From assembly GCA_963556695.1 (NCBI GenBank), contig CAUWAG010000007.1:3720001-3784000 (forward strand): a stretch of DNA of 64,000 bases. Reading direction: 5' to 3'. This stretch comes from Anthostomella pinea. Its lineage: Eukaryota > Ascomycota > Sordariomycetes > Xylariales > Xylariaceae. Below are positions 10,888-21,358 of the stretch, one piece after another. Every line of letters begins with the position of its first letter. Within the stretch, counting starts at the first letter, position 1. The position numbers and the translations under genes are program-made. The notes under the pieces are model-generated. The model searched no databases. It was not told where the DNA came from and was given only the letters and a program-made list of their open reading frames with translations.

Positions 10888-11073
10888 CACATTGGTATCG
10901 AGAGCGAATAACGACCGAATAGATAGGGAAAGTGGTGCATATAAGCGCACTGGGAAACCCAAATGTATTCTCTTGCCCCCTCTCAGATCCAAATGATCGT
11001 ATGCCTTTCCTAATTTGGCTATCCACCTATCAATCCATATCTGTATGATCTGCGAGCATTTCCCGACTACGCA

Positions 11074-11460
11074 TCAGACCTCGCCATCCTCCATATCGTA
11101 GAGGTAGCTGTAGCTGCCCTCTTCTTCTTTGACGCGCGGCGGGCCGGCAAGGGAGATATGCTTGACTGCGGTTTGCTTAGGACGGTTTTCGGCCTTGTAG
11201 GGATTTTCTCGTCGGCCAGGGAGGTGTCGCGGCCACCGGGCTAAAAATGGTTCGTAGTGAGCTCTGGGTGCAGCAGCGTCCTTGAAGCCGGCTCTGGCAC
11301 AGTTTGTGGGCGCTTGGGTGTGGGTGTGGGTGTGGGCGTGGGTGTGGGCGTGGGCGTTAGAGGAGAAGGTGACTGTGAGGATGTGGACTGGTGGGTGGGA
11401 GAAAGCAGGCGTCGGCAAGGCTGAGGGATCTGCCTGACGTGGGGAGGCAGGACCCCTGCC
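11074..11460 (-). pseudogene. Decayed copy 2 of the Myb/SANT-like family, internally deleted
   Basis: On the minus strand the 5' flank shared with copy 1 runs straight into a CA/CCCACA microsatellite and then into the second half of the gene: ARAGFKDAAAPRAHYEPFL, and a C-terminus RVKEEEGSYSYLYDMEDGEV followed by TGA at 11076-11074. The start codon and first exon found in the copies at 1865 and 24834 are missing, so this copy lost about the first third of the gene, probably by slippage or deletion at the microsatellite. It supplies the intact C-terminal motif used to recognise the fragment at 14.8 kb. Confidence 0.65.
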
Positions 11461-11762
11461 CCACATACTGGATTTACTAGCACATGAGTGCATCTACTAT
11501 TGTGGCAGTGTGTGGCTTGCCGTGGCGACGCCACCACCCTAGTCTGTGGGGTCATGTGAGGAGGCACCTGTTGCTGGGTGCTATGGGTAGGTAACGGGAT
11601 CCCTGGATCCACATAGCTGGCGCAGCTTCATCCACTCGACATCATCAAGCCAACAACCAGCACATCATACGGGCACCCATCAATCAGACCTTCACTTTGG
11701 ATTGAACTTCCAGTCCTACAGGCCCCAATATATTACAACGTATACACTCCAACACCCTGATA

Positions 11763-12510
11763 ATGGCAAGCTTCCAATCGTCTACCGACTTCCGTCCGGC
11801 TGCTATGCGGGTCGCCACGTTACAGAGCTGCAATCGATGCCCAAAGACCGACATTTGTGATCATGCCGTGTGGGTGAAGCAATCCAATCCGCGATGGCTC
11901 TAGGAGAGCCTCGTGATCGTTGCCTTGAGGTAAGGCGACATCCATGGTACTTGCGACAACGACAGCATTCTAACATTAATCTAGCGCCCAGGACTTCGGC
12001 AAGTCCGGTATATGCGAGCGTGTCGGCCTTCTTCAACCCTACGATCTGAAGCGCCAGTTCCAAAACTATAAAGCTTCGATTGACTGGCTCGACATCACTC
12101 GAGACACCCCGGGCGACAAAGACCTCGATGTCGATGCGATGATGCGGAACATCAGGGCTGTCACCGAACAGTTCCTAGCCTCGATCGAACCTGCTATGAA
12201 GAAATACCAAGTCCTTGCATCCCTTCTTCTCGCCTGTGAAAAGCAGCAGCAGTCACTTGATCAGATCATGCCTCAGCTGAGCGGCCGCGGATGTGACGAG
12301 GCAAGCTGGATGGTCTCGCGCTCGTATACCAATACCGTCAGCCAACCGTTGGCAACGCGCCAGCGCTGGTGGATGCCACACGACGAATCCTCTCCTACTG
12401 GCAGCGAGTGGACTGACATACAACGGCGGGCGCTGGAAACTCTGGTTGACTTCATCCAGGACTGGAAGTCCATGCAGGAGAGAGTCACTTGCCCTACCTG
12501 CAGTTGTTAG
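11763..12510 (+). pseudogene. Two-exon unidentified gene with a single in-frame TAG
   Basis: ATG at 11763 starts MASFQSSTDFRPAAMRVATL, then a Cys-rich stretch (CNRCPKTDICDH). TAG occurs at 11901-11903 where CAG would give Gln. Exon 1 ends at 11929; a 55-bp intron 11930-11984 (gtaagg donor, ctaac branch, ctag acceptor) joins exon 2 at 11985 in correct phase, continuing SAQDFGKSGICERVGLLQPY to a stop at 12510. Without the TAG the protein would have about 230 residues, mostly helical. The Cys-His spacing could bind a metal, but I do not recognise the family. One point mutation is the only visible defect, so an allele elsewhere may be functional. Confidence 0.65.
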
Positions 12511-12789
12511 GATATGCAGTGGGGTCAACGAAGCACCCATTACATATGCTGGCCTCGGATATGGTAGCAAGACACGGCTTCATACTTCATAGGACGATAT
12601 GTTATTCGTAACGGTCGCGTAGATAGCATCCGATGAACTGTTGTGACTTAAAATTCACCACTCCCGATTCATCCTCAACCCCTATTACGATTTTACTGTG
12701 CGCTCATCTTTTAACTTGTTACAGGTTTACCTATCACGATAGGGGCTTTCAATCTGGACATGTGTGCACTTGCTTGTTTCAATAAGAGG

Positions 12790-13275
12790 CTCTACTTCCA
12801 AAAGCGAGGCTAGAGGAGGCACGCAGCCTCGTTCAATCTTCCCCCACAACTCGAGACTCGTCTACGCGAACAAGATGTCAACGGCCACGCCCTCGTCACC
12901 TCCCACGAGAAAGAGCTGTTTGAGGTACTCGGTATGGGGAATGTCAATCACAAAGCGACGTTCAGGTATGCCCTCAGCCATTTCTACCAACGCAGCCGGA
13001 AGTACAACGGTCCAGGACTGCGATACTCCGATGTACCTGCTCACGACGACCGGCCTTCTGCGACTGCCGCTATAGACGAACCACCTCGCAAGAAACGACG
13101 GGATGCGCCAACCGATCGTAACCCAAGGCCGGCCCAGGTCCGAGTCACCGCCGTCTCCCTGAACGGATTGAGATTTGACAGTCCGCCAGTCCTCTTGATC
13201 TGGGCGGTCTCCTCATATCAGCCACTGAAGCGTAGATATAGTACTAGTCCGCCACAACTTCTTCTAGACGTCTAG
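12790..13275 (+). pseudogene. SAM-like domain fragment, unidentified gene
   Basis: From about 12850 one frame reads LPPQLETRLREQDVNGHALV, TSHEKELFEVLGMGNVNHKA and TFRYALSHFYQRSRKY, then a basic patch PPRKKRRDAP and on to a stop at 13275. The 'xxxGxxLLxxxxxxLxxxLGIxxxxHRxxxLxxI' layout is that of a sterile alpha motif, a small helical protein-protein interaction domain. The N-terminal part (EEARSLVQSS) is in a different frame, so a frameshift near 12840 or a missed intron must be assumed. No start codon can be chosen. Confidence 0.4.
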
Positions 13276-14113
13276 TGAGTTGACAAGACGTTAAATTGGT
13301 ACACGAAGAGGGCCAATTTGGTAGGGCGCCCGCGTAGTATCTGACGCCGTTCTTCGGGAGCGATGGCACAGACGCTGCTCGCCAGCCTGTATGATGCTTC
13401 AAAGGGCATCCACACTCTGAGCAAGGTACAAACGGCGCAGACGATGTACGAGCAACTTCAGGCCGGGGGGCCACTGGATGTGAAGCCGTGTATAGCTGCT
13501 ACAAGCTGGTCTTTATGGTTTAGCAAGCAATGTCACCATCACGACTGTGAGCAGAACTGACAGGCAGCTGCCGTCAATGCGACGAGACGAGCAAGATGTG
13601 TTTCCACGAGCCTTCCCATCGCGTGTGTCGTCAGGACACCCCCTGGGATGAGCAGCGGGGTAGTGCCTCATTAAATGGATGTACCCCCACTTTATCTCAG
13701 CCTTGGATCGGCACCGGATCCATACAGTGATTCGACTCTCGGCTTTCGTACCGACTGGATCTAGTCTTGCACAGTAACAGCCAATGCCAGCCTGTGCCGG
13801 TACCGTACCACCCATATTGCCGATGCCAATGCCACCTGCTCCGGTTGCCACGATTCAAACTCCGCAAATTCCGCGATTCTACTTATATGGTGCAGTTCCT
13901 GAGTATTGAGCCCTCGCAAAAATCAAGTCGATATGTTCCCCTTTGTTCATTGGAAGATGTACCCAAACGTTGGTGTCGGAAGGGCAGCCATAACTGTTCA
14001 TCTGTTGGTAGAAGTCCATCCTGGCACACGACTTGTGCTCAAAAATCGAGATCACGTTGTTACCTATGCACTGTGCTAAGTAGCCGAGTACATCAGAGGC
14101 ATTACATACAAAG
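13276..14113. other. No supported feature
   Basis: Short ORFs on both strands (for example 13363-13560 plus and 13879-14142 minus) have no recognisable motif and no consistent extension through introns. I see nothing here that I can annotate. Confidence 0.35.
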
Positions 14114-14232
14114 TGTTGGCAGCGTGGAGGTGCCGTGAACAATGTTGTTGTTGTTGTTAGGTTCTACTACAGCTGACAGCTACGCGGAAGGCCTGATCTA
14201 GCTACAGGGCACGGACCACGTGACCTTCAACA
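14114..14232 (+). repeat. Solo-LTR-like repeat, family B, copy 1
   Basis: It starts TGTTGGCAGC and ends TTCAACA, and is closely similar over its whole length to 34469-34582, which has perfect TGTTGG...CCAACA ends. A (GTT)n run lies near its left end. No 5-bp target duplication is visible around this copy, unlike the other. Confidence 0.6.
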
Positions 14233-14718
14233 ATTGCTCTCTTTCTCATTCCCGCTGTAGCCGGCTCTGCAGCGTCGAAGCCCAATAAACCTACCCACAG
14301 TGGTTGCGAGCCTCCGTTGACCAAGGTGAGACAGGCCACGTGTGCGCTGATGTAACAATGGAGCTAGCTAGCCCTGTGGATTGCATATTTCTTCTACCTC
14401 CAAACTAGGTCAGCTCGAGGCAGATGATCAGAGGAAAACATAATATAAGACAATTTGGGCTGAGCCAGTGTCTTGGTCAAATACTGCCAGCGAAGTATAT
14501 GGATACGACAGGAGATGAGTATATTGATGATCCCGGAGAAAAGAACTTGGATACCTCTCCTTCCACCCTGTAATCGCCCTTCCAGTCCTCGGCTGGAGAA
14601 ACAAGTCTGATACACCGCCTTGTTGGTCTTGCGCTTGGTTCTCTGGACGGCGCCCGTCTTGGCAATACGCGCTGGGTTATCTTCGTAGACAGCATGAGTA
14701 TGTCACCATCGTGGACCT

Positions 14719-14803
14719 AGTGCGTGTCAAAAAGGAAGAGAGCAGCTACACTGGCCGCTGCTTTGCCTACGACCTAAACGATATGGAGGACGGCGAGGTT
14801 TAA
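14719..14803 (+). pseudogene. C-terminal fragment, copy 3 of the Myb/SANT-like family
   Basis: The end of this frame reads VRVKKEESSYTG then CFAYDLNDMEDGEV and TAA at 14801-14803, matching the RVKEEEGSYSYLYDMEDGEV end of the copy at 11.1 kb. The DNA-binding-like part is not recognisable upstream, so only the tail is left. Confidence 0.5.
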
Positions 14804-15196
14804 TACGCAGTCGAGAACTACTCGCAAATCATACAGACACGGATTCATAGGTCAATAGTCAGGTTAGGAAATGGGATTAACCATTGCTGGTTGAAATGGG
14901 AAATGAAAATACGCATAAGTCCTATTGCGCTTATGTCCACCACTTCCCCATCTATTCAGCCATCTTGCGCTTCCCATGCCCTTGTTCGCGTGATTTGGCT
15001 CTCTGAAGGGAATTGAGGCAGGGTATGAGATCTCAGCACAGCCGTTCGGGTTGGTGAGCGAAGAGAAGTAAATTTTGGAGTTGAGACTGGTGGGGCAGCG
15101 AGATTATATCATATGTGAAATACTCAGTACAATTATGATGGAAACAGGCTGAAGGCAGTACATAGTATCTCCAGCTTCCTGCCAACGTGGACAGCG
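14804..15196. other. No supported feature
   Basis: This stretch between the Myb-like tail and the Ras-like gene shows no ORF of note and no repeat with a partner in the window. Part of it is presumably the 3' untranslated region of the minus-strand Ras-like gene. Confidence 0.35.
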
Positions 15197-15736
15197 TCAA
15201 ACAGCAACAACATATGAGTCGAAAGGACTCGAATAACGGGATCGATGAGCCAACCTATTAGCCAAGTATCCCAACTTGGTGTCCACCTCTTCCTCTCTTC
15301 CTATGTCCCACTCCTGTGATGTGGCTAAGACACGCCAATCCTCGTCGACCTTCGGAGCAACCAACAAGCCAGGTTTTCCTGCAGCAAGCTTGGTGATGCT
15401 TTCGACATATGATTTGCTTTCCGTGTCGGACGGGTCGTACACCACCACGAGGCCTTTGGCTACCTCCATCTGCCTCTGCGCTTCTTCTTCGTTGACTCCA
15501 CCCGCATCGACCAAAACATAATCCCGCGCGGAACGAGATTCTCGGTAATGATAAGTGTCCAGTGAAGGCGTGTAATCGGCTGAGGTATTAGGTTGGCCAA
15601 CTCCACGAAGAATTCGTGGTATGCCTACTTTCTTGCGTCCAAGGAAGACGATGTTGTTAAGCGTCATCGGGCGCGGTGGTACCATCGAGTCGGGTTCCTG
15701 CATTGGGTGTCGGTGCTTGGTGGACTTCTCAGCCAT
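15197..15736 (-). CDS. Ras-like small GTPase fold with a degenerate P-loop (pseudo-GTPase)
   Basis: Single exon, ATG at 15736, 179 residues. The order of elements is that of a Ras-family GTPase: a P-loop-like strand and turn NIVFLGRKKVGIPRIL (about residues 28-43), a switch-I-like DYTPSLDTYHYRE (about 54-66), a DxxG-like LVDAGGVNEEE (about 75-85), and the strand GLVVVYDPSDTESKSYVESI. In active Ras proteins the P-loop is GxxxxGK(S/T); here the Lys and Ser/Thr are replaced by Ile-Pro, and no clear NKxD guanine motif is visible, so nucleotide binding is doubtful. There is no CaaX box. It could be a scaffold-like pseudo-GTPase or an early-stage pseudogene; the intact frame favours the first. Assignment is by hand alignment to remembered family patterns. 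Confidence 0.55.
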   Translation of the reverse strand: MAEKSTKHRHPMQEPDSMVPPRPMTLNNIVFLGRKKVGIPRILRGVGQPNTSADYTPSLDTYHYRESRSARDYVLVDAGGVNEEEAQRQMEVAKGLVVVYDPSDTESKSYVESITKLAAGKPGLLVAPKVDEDWRVLATSQEWDIGREEEVDTKLGYLANRLAHRSRYSSPFDSYVVAV

Positions 15737-16042
15737 TGCGAACGCTGCTATAGGGCAGATCAGGATCTATACAGTTAGTACTTGAAGTATCTTGCGTGGA
15801 AAAATCGAAGAATGACACCACGTACCACAGTGAAGATTGGACTGTCCAGGAGGAGGGGAACGAGGCTGATTAGCTGCAAGCTGCTCGCAGCGATCCTAAA
15901 CCAGCTCCTACACCACATGGTCGTTGACAAAGAGTGGAAAACCACCACGCTGAGAAGAGTCCATGGACCAAGCACAGGAACCAAAGATAGGAAGCCGAGT
16001 GAAAGCTCTGCGAAAAGCACCGAAAGAACACAGCGAAGGCCG

Positions 16043-16427
16043 TTACACCACTCTGGGGGGGTTATATGAAGCTTCCGTGAGGCAGGTTTCCGTGTGCGCT
16101 CGGGCAGGTGCTCGGTCGCTGATCTATGAAAGACAAAGGCGTACTGATCTATTAGCCGCTGCTATCGATGGAGAGAAAGATACGTACGTCAAAGCAGAGG
16201 CTACCACACGCCACCCAAGTCCAACCGAACTTAACCAGCGCGCTGGCTGGGTGTTTGAAGGTGAGAGCGAAGCTGACAGTGCCAACAATAAAATAGATCG
16301 ACATGAAGCACACCAGAGCCAAGGACAGCTTGAAAGAACCCCAAGGGTAGCAGCTACACAATGCCATTGTCAGCATCAGAATTAGCATCATGATAAATGC
16401 AGCGTAAGCTGCGTGTAAATCGGCCAT
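16043..16427 (-). CDS. Small multi-pass membrane protein
   Basis: Exon 1 16427-16188 begins MADLHAAYAAF and contains hydrophobic segments MMLILMLTMALCSC, LSLALVCFMSIYFIVGTVSF and a third, FGWTWVACGSLCF, so two or three membrane passes. A 64-bp intron 16187-16124 (gtacgt donor, ggctaat branch, catag acceptor) keeps the frame into exon 2 16123-16043, ending NPPRVV-TAA; 106 residues in all. After the TAA the same frame stays open for about 45 more codons with protein-like sequence, so the stop may be a CAA-to-TAA mutation in a once longer protein. Function unknown. It lies upstream of the pseudo-GTPase on the same strand, but there is no evidence that the two work together. Confidence 0.5.
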
Positions 16428-17439
16428 GTTACCACGAGCTCTGCGTGGAACAAGAGGAAGGAGAAGAGAGAGGTGCGTTGCAAATGATACTTTAAAGCGA
16501 TTTAGCAGTTTGGGTTATTCAGGCCTGGCGCTGACACTTAGGTATTTCGGAGAAGGTGAATCCCCATTCCATCCCATCCCTGCTCTGTATGAACACCACA
16601 TGGATCGCGTATGGTTAGGCGCTGTACTTTGTGCCCGGAGCTGCCAGATGGGATGGGGAGTGATAGAAGCCGAAGAGCAGGGGAGGAAAGGGGTGTGGGC
16701 CGATAACGACCTGACCCGAACCAGGTAGGTTCCTACTTAGAATACGTCCAACAATAAGGCCGGGAGAGGTAGTCATAATGGTACCTAGGTACCGTAGCGG
16801 CATGGGCGGATATGAGTCCTATTGGTAGATTCAAGCTAGAATAATCAACCGAAAAAGAATGATCGTACTCGTAAGTATCACTCAGCTCGTCCGTCCTTAC
16901 AGCATGCTAGCCGATAAGTGAGCATCTACTTCACAGTGGACGACCCGGAACGCATGCCACCCCGGGGAGCCACGGCGCAGTTCAGGTCATGGCTTGCCAG
17001 GCTAACTGTGTATGTGACCAGCTATCACAGTTAATGGCGTTAGTTCATCACTCCATACTGGATGGGTACCCTCTGCCTTTTCCTCTCATTCCTGCTGGTG
17101 GCTGACAAGCTCGCGTTTTAACTATGGTAGCAGATACCCAGAGATCACCTTGCCACGAACATATTCATTGCGTCACTGGCACAGGCTGATAGGTACCCCA
17201 AACGACTCAGGGATTCGTCTCGCACCCATCTCAGCCACTTCTCATTTTACTGCATTACCTTCTTTCTCATTGGTATTAGCAAAAAACGCGGCGCACACCC
17301 GAATCAAGGACCACCTCCCAACCCATTGGGAGGACCTGCTCCAAGCTGCATCTGCTGCACATTCAGAACTCCAAGCTTCTGAGCATGTCTCGGCGCACAC
17401 CAGCGTTAGAGGCCTCGTCGCAACCTCTTCGGAGTCCGT
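16428..17439. other. No supported feature
   Basis: Probable promoter region of the minus-strand membrane gene followed by sequence without recognisable coding. An ORF starting at 17150 overlaps the zinc-finger relic in another frame and is judged to be a shadow. Confidence 0.35.
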
Positions 17440-17680
17440 CAACCTATCCAGCTCATCACTGCAGCCATCCCCAACACCATTTGGTCACTGCACCTTCCCA
17501 GTCATCAGGAATGTGGGCATGCATGTGAAATGCCTTTTAAACGCGAGTGGCAACTGGAATCGCACCTGCCTAAGCATTCGACGTGAAAGTACCTGTGCGA
17601 CGTCCCTAGATGTAAGAGCAAGGGCTTTAATTGCAAGCAAGATCTGAAAAAGCATGGATTGAAGTTTCACCCTCCTCTCT
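17440..17680 (+). pseudogene. C2H2 zinc-finger gene relic
   Basis: One frame reads SLHLPSHQECGHACEMPFKR, EWQLESHLPKHST, TGA at 17584-17586, then KYLCDVPRCKSKGFNCKQDL and KKHGLKFH. These are two zinc-finger-like units: C-x3-C-x(n)-F-x5-L-x2-H-x3-H, then C-x4-C-x(n)-F-x5-L-x2-H-x4-H. Fungal transcription factors often have such irregular paired fingers. The in-frame TGA sits between the two fingers and no clear start is visible, so this is a relic rather than a working regulator. Confidence 0.6.
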
Positions 17681-17859
17681 CGTATCCTTTTAACTCTTAT
17701 CGGGAAGGCGATTTTACGAGGCAAGGCCGCCTAATGATATATATATAAACAGCTTAAATGTAACTCCATCTTGCTAAGCTTTTACAGCCATGTACTTCAT
17801 AGCCATCCACGCATAGAGCTTACCGACCCTCGATTGCGACAAGCAATGTCACAGCTCCG

Positions 17860-17991
17860 CCGTCGGAGGGTGTTGGATCCAAGCCTATCATCATAGCATT
17901 ACAATACATATACATTGGGTATCTACCGTCGGAGGGTGTTGGATCCAAGCCTATCATCGCAGCATTACAATACATATACGTTGGGTATCTA
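17860..17991. repeat. Tandem duplication, 66 bp x 2
   Basis: The unit beginning CCGTCGGAGGGTGTTGGATC occurs at 17860-17925 and again at 17926-17991, differing at only a few bases (for example catcatagc versus catcgcagc). A third partial start (taccgtct) follows. Local replication slippage is the simplest origin. Confidence 0.85.
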
Positions 17992-18191
17992 CCGTCTCAG
18001 TGGCTAATCAGATGGGGAGCACCCCTCCGCACCCTGTCGAGAGATTCACAAGTGAGCCAAGGAGACTGGGCTGGGTACCCAACCCACTGGACTAGAAACA
18101 TCTTCCCACCATGGCTGACCCCCAAGACCTTGAGAATTTGGTGAAGAAACCTAGGTCCGAGAGCCACATGTCTGCCACCTAGGCTCCCCCC

Positions 18192-18449
18192 CTATGCTAA
18201 TGATAAATATTCGTTCTTGAATTGGACCTTTGTCTCCTGCTCCCAGTCGCGGTATTCCAGCCACCTGCCACCCGGAAGAGCCTTTTGACGATAGACGAAA
18301 AAGTCTACAACATTGTACTTCACCTCCCTGTGTGCTCTGACGGAGAAAATGGTGTCAGAGTGTAGACGACTATTGTTCAACGCCCCGGGTTCTCTGATAC
18401 TTCCACCATCATCCGTTTTCCCGACCAATGGTGGCAGCCAGGGTAACAA
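18192..18449 (-). CDS. Possible gene fragment, unidentified
   Basis: The 85-codon minus-strand ORF reads FSVRAHREVKYNVVDFFVYR then QKALPGGRWLEYRDWEQETK and ends EYLSLA. Its composition is more protein-like than its neighbours, but there is no recognisable motif and the start is arbitrary. It could be the 3' exon of a gene whose upstream part is decayed. Confidence 0.25.
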   Translation of the reverse strand: MLPWLPPLVGKTDDGGSIREPGALNNSRLHSDTIFSVRAHREVKYNVVDFFVYRQKALPGGRWLEYRDWEQETKVQFKNEYLSLA

Positions 18450-19460
18450 TACCGTGGAGGTGTTGCAGGCTTGCTAAACAGAGCGCCAACCATGGACTCT
18501 CACAGGTGTATGCTGCCGCCGGGCAGGAGACTGCAAATTGAAGTGGCTCATAATATGTGAGAATGAGAGATGGCCGGAGCTGTTGCTCGTGCCGAAGATT
18601 GTATGTGTGGCCAGATGGCGAGCTCTGGAGATTAGAATGATAGATAAGTACTGGTATTCTTCTCAGAGTACTGATGGACGCCAAGGCGTGGTGCAGGAGT
18701 GCAGAAGAGGCAGTATGTCATGCAGCTGGGTGGGTGACGAGTCGATTCACAGGCGAGGGTGTCATGAGGTGTTGGGAACGAGGCTCTGCACGAGGCTCAG
18801 CAAAAGTTGTGTGTGATAAAGGCATTGTGCAGCCAGCCTGTACCATCAGTTGGGGTACGAATGGATGAGAGACACAGCCCCGGCCATAGGGATAGTGGTA
18901 GTCCCCGTCTCGTCACACATACCTACCTATCAAGGAAGGAAGTGTAAACCGAGCGCGAAAAGGGAGGCAAGATGTAGCAGGCTGTAAGAGACGAGCTATG
19001 TGCGCACAATTCACGCACTCACCACCTGGTCGCGCTACGTACATACTGTACGAAAGGGCTGGGAACAGCTCGGTCTCAGATACGCGAAAGTGGAAGATAC
19101 CATCCGGCTTTGCTGGACGGTGGAGACGCCGGTCCATGTAGGTGCGGCGGGCGAGTACGGGCTTGCTCGTTTGGTGGAGGAGGATCGCACCTTGTTCTGT
19201 GGGCTGCGGCCGGTCGTGGAGATGGCACGGTCTATAGGATTGGGGAAGTTACAGAATCAGGGTCAGGCCGTCGACAGCTATCAATACCGGTTAGAACCCG
19301 AGTTATCATTGAGCCATCTATTTATCATATAGAGCCATGTTCATGAAGCTTTGGTCTTGTCCTGTCTTCTCTTCTCACAGAAATCCATCGATGACCTTGT
19401 ACTAGCTCCTAGTTTCGCAACGCCAAGGCCTTACCTTCCTTCCCTTCAACCCGGGTATGC
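18450..19460. other. No supported feature
   Basis: Only short overlapping ORFs on both strands, none with a motif. A plus-strand ORF at 19000-19332 looks random. Confidence 0.35.
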
Positions 19461-20437
19461 TCACCTGACGGGAAGCGTCCAGATACTCTCATCTAGTAAT
19501 CTAGAGCGTGCATCTTGACGGCTTCTGACAATGACTTCAGCGGGATTCCAGGTACAGTACAGACTGAACAAATGGGTTGTTGCTTGTTGGCCATAGCGAT
19601 GAACGCGACGGAATGCTTGGTCCTCGACCTGTTTTGCAAATGCAGGCTCGGTCATTATTACGTAGTTGGCACGTATCAGGTTGAGACCCTCTCCGGCGAT
19701 ACGGGCAGTGGTAATTAACAGCTGAGGATCGTGGGGATCTCTGTCTTCCAGCAGTTCCTCATCAGTCATACGGCAGAACGGGGCATAAAGCGACCCCCGC
19801 TTGGCGGGGGCGTCTGTGGCCAGAACAAGAGTTTGGCGTAGCGTGGGGAGTCCCTTGCGCAGTATCAGGGCAATGAGGAAGGCCGTCACAGGGGAAAGGG
19901 TAAAGATGATCATCTTCCTCCGCAAGGTACCACGGCCCTCCCCTACGTCCTTGTGCTGCTCATCATCTTCAAGCATCTCCTTGATTTTCTCCCGGATAAA
20001 ATCCATCTTGCTGCTGCCCGCCCCGATCGCATCGAGGTATGGCCAAAGCGTGTGGTTGCGCAGATCCGTATGTGACATAGTGTTCAGGTTGCCCTTTATG
20101 TCTTCTGCACGGAAGCGACACGGCTGTCCCTGGAGCAACATTTTTGCTAGGCCTGGGAAGGTGGCACACAGCCCAAGTTCGTAAAAGCGCCCCCGGTTTC
20201 CGAAGCCCCTTTCAACATCGGATATTACACTCTCCAAGGTTGGCTTGGCGCCACGCGACCATTTCTCTATTGACAAGCAGTCCTCGTCGTCTCTAGCGGT
20301 ATGGAGGATTTCGGGTTTGTAAAGCCGGTCCGTGCTAGCGTTTGGTTGTCGAAATTCATGTTGCAGCCTTGGAAATCGATCAGGGGCGCTTCTCAATGGG
20401 TTTTTTTTAACTGGTGTCCCTTCATCCGATAAGTAGC
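19461..20437 (-). pseudogene. C-terminal half of a SNF2-family helicase
   Basis: An open frame of about 320 codons with no ATG at its 5' end. It reads KMIIFTLSPVTAFLIALILR, then DPQLLITTARIAGEGLNLIR, ANYVIMTEPAFAKQVEDQAF and RRVHRYGQQATTHLFSLYC. These are helicase C-terminal motifs IV to VI of SNF2/Rad54-like ATPases: the (G)xGLNL block and the QxxxRxHRxGQ block with its arginine finger. SNF2 enzymes slide or remodel nucleosomes. The N-terminal ATPase lobe (Walker A and DEAD/DEGH box) is missing: the frame meets TAA near 20440, and a terminal-inverted-repeat element begins about 50 bp further on. The preserved part has no stops, so the truncation is probably fairly recent. Confidence 0.75.
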
Positions 20438-20489
20438 GTTAAGTGCGGCCGCTGCATGAATGTTGGTGGCTTGTTCAAGAACCCCGTGG

Positions 20490-21176
20490 TGTCAGAGTTG
20501 AGCCAATCGTCAGAGTGAAGTGTGTGTGTGTATTCTCTGTCTGGAGTGTCCCTGTGCGACCGTGGCAGTTTTGTGCCAGAGGGGGCTGGATCGGGACGGA
20601 ACAACTAGCTTCCGTTGTCTATATGTCAAGGTGCCCTCTGGGCTCACCTTTAATCCAACACGTGGGAACGAAGACCTTGTTCTGTATAGTCTTCCCGTAG
20701 TCGTACTGGTACACGCCGCCATGCCCATAGCTAGCAGAACTGACGACGTCCCCCAGGCGGACATCGTGCTTGGCCGGAGCACAAAGACCCACTTGATTTT
20801 GGTGGTATGGTAACACGCGGCAATGGGAACAGCCCAGCCGCCAGGGGTTTGGATAGAGTCTCGAATCTCTTTATATTCATGTGTGCACTCAGTCTTTCTT
20901 TTTCGATTCCGGCAGTCGGTTCATTGATGTCGCAGACGTTTCTGCCTATGTCGCTGGGCACTTTTGCAATTGTAGGTAGCGAGTGCATCCCGACGAGGGG
21001 GCTTCGACGAGGGGGCTTGGGCTTGGGCTTGCGACCGTGGCGGAGGAGAGTTTGAGAACGAGCCCCTGTAAGTGCGGATATGCATCGTTCATTGGTTGGT
21101 CGTCTCTGAGCAAATTCGACTCGGGGTAGGTCAGAAAGGAACACACTTCACTCTGACGATTGGCTCAAATCTGACA
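20490..21176. mobile_element. 687-bp element with terminal inverted repeats carrying a gene relic
   Basis: The left end at 20490 reads TGTCAGAGTTGAGCCAATCG and continues TCAGAGTGAAGTGTG. The right end, read inward from 21176 on the minus strand, is TGTCAGATTTGAGCCAATCG, also continuing TCAGAGTGAAGTGTG: about 35 bp with one mismatch. I see no clear target-site duplication. A third piece of the same family lies at 37600-37746. Inside is a fragment of a nucleoside phosphorylase gene rather than a transposase, so this is a non-autonomous (Pack-type) element or an old inverted duplication. Confidence 0.6.
20619..20816 (-). pseudogene. Nucleoside phosphorylase (PNP/UDP) domain fragment
   Basis: The minus strand reads VGLCAPAKHDVRLGDVVSSA then SYGHGGVYQYDYGKTIQNK and stops after RGHLDI. 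This matches the 'GIGGG..P....DIRLGDVVVS....GGVxQYDxGK' block of the purine/uridine phosphorylase domains that ascomycetes often fuse to NACHT or ankyrin/TPR proteins. The upstream glycine loop is damaged (VGLCAPA in place of GIGGGAP) and only some 60 codons are left. The fragment sits wholly within the inverted-repeat element. Confidence 0.6.
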
Positions 21177-21358
21177 ACTTGGAAGCTAAACAAGAAGCAA
21201 AGTGTACGTCAATGGCAACGGCGGGTGTCCTTAGCCACCTGGCTATTTCTGGCACCCACCAGAAACCTACACTATGCATCTGGCCCATGGACACGTGAAG
21301 ATGACCAGGGGCATGGTGATGCTTGAGTTACCTTATCTGTAGTTTAACATTGAGGCTG

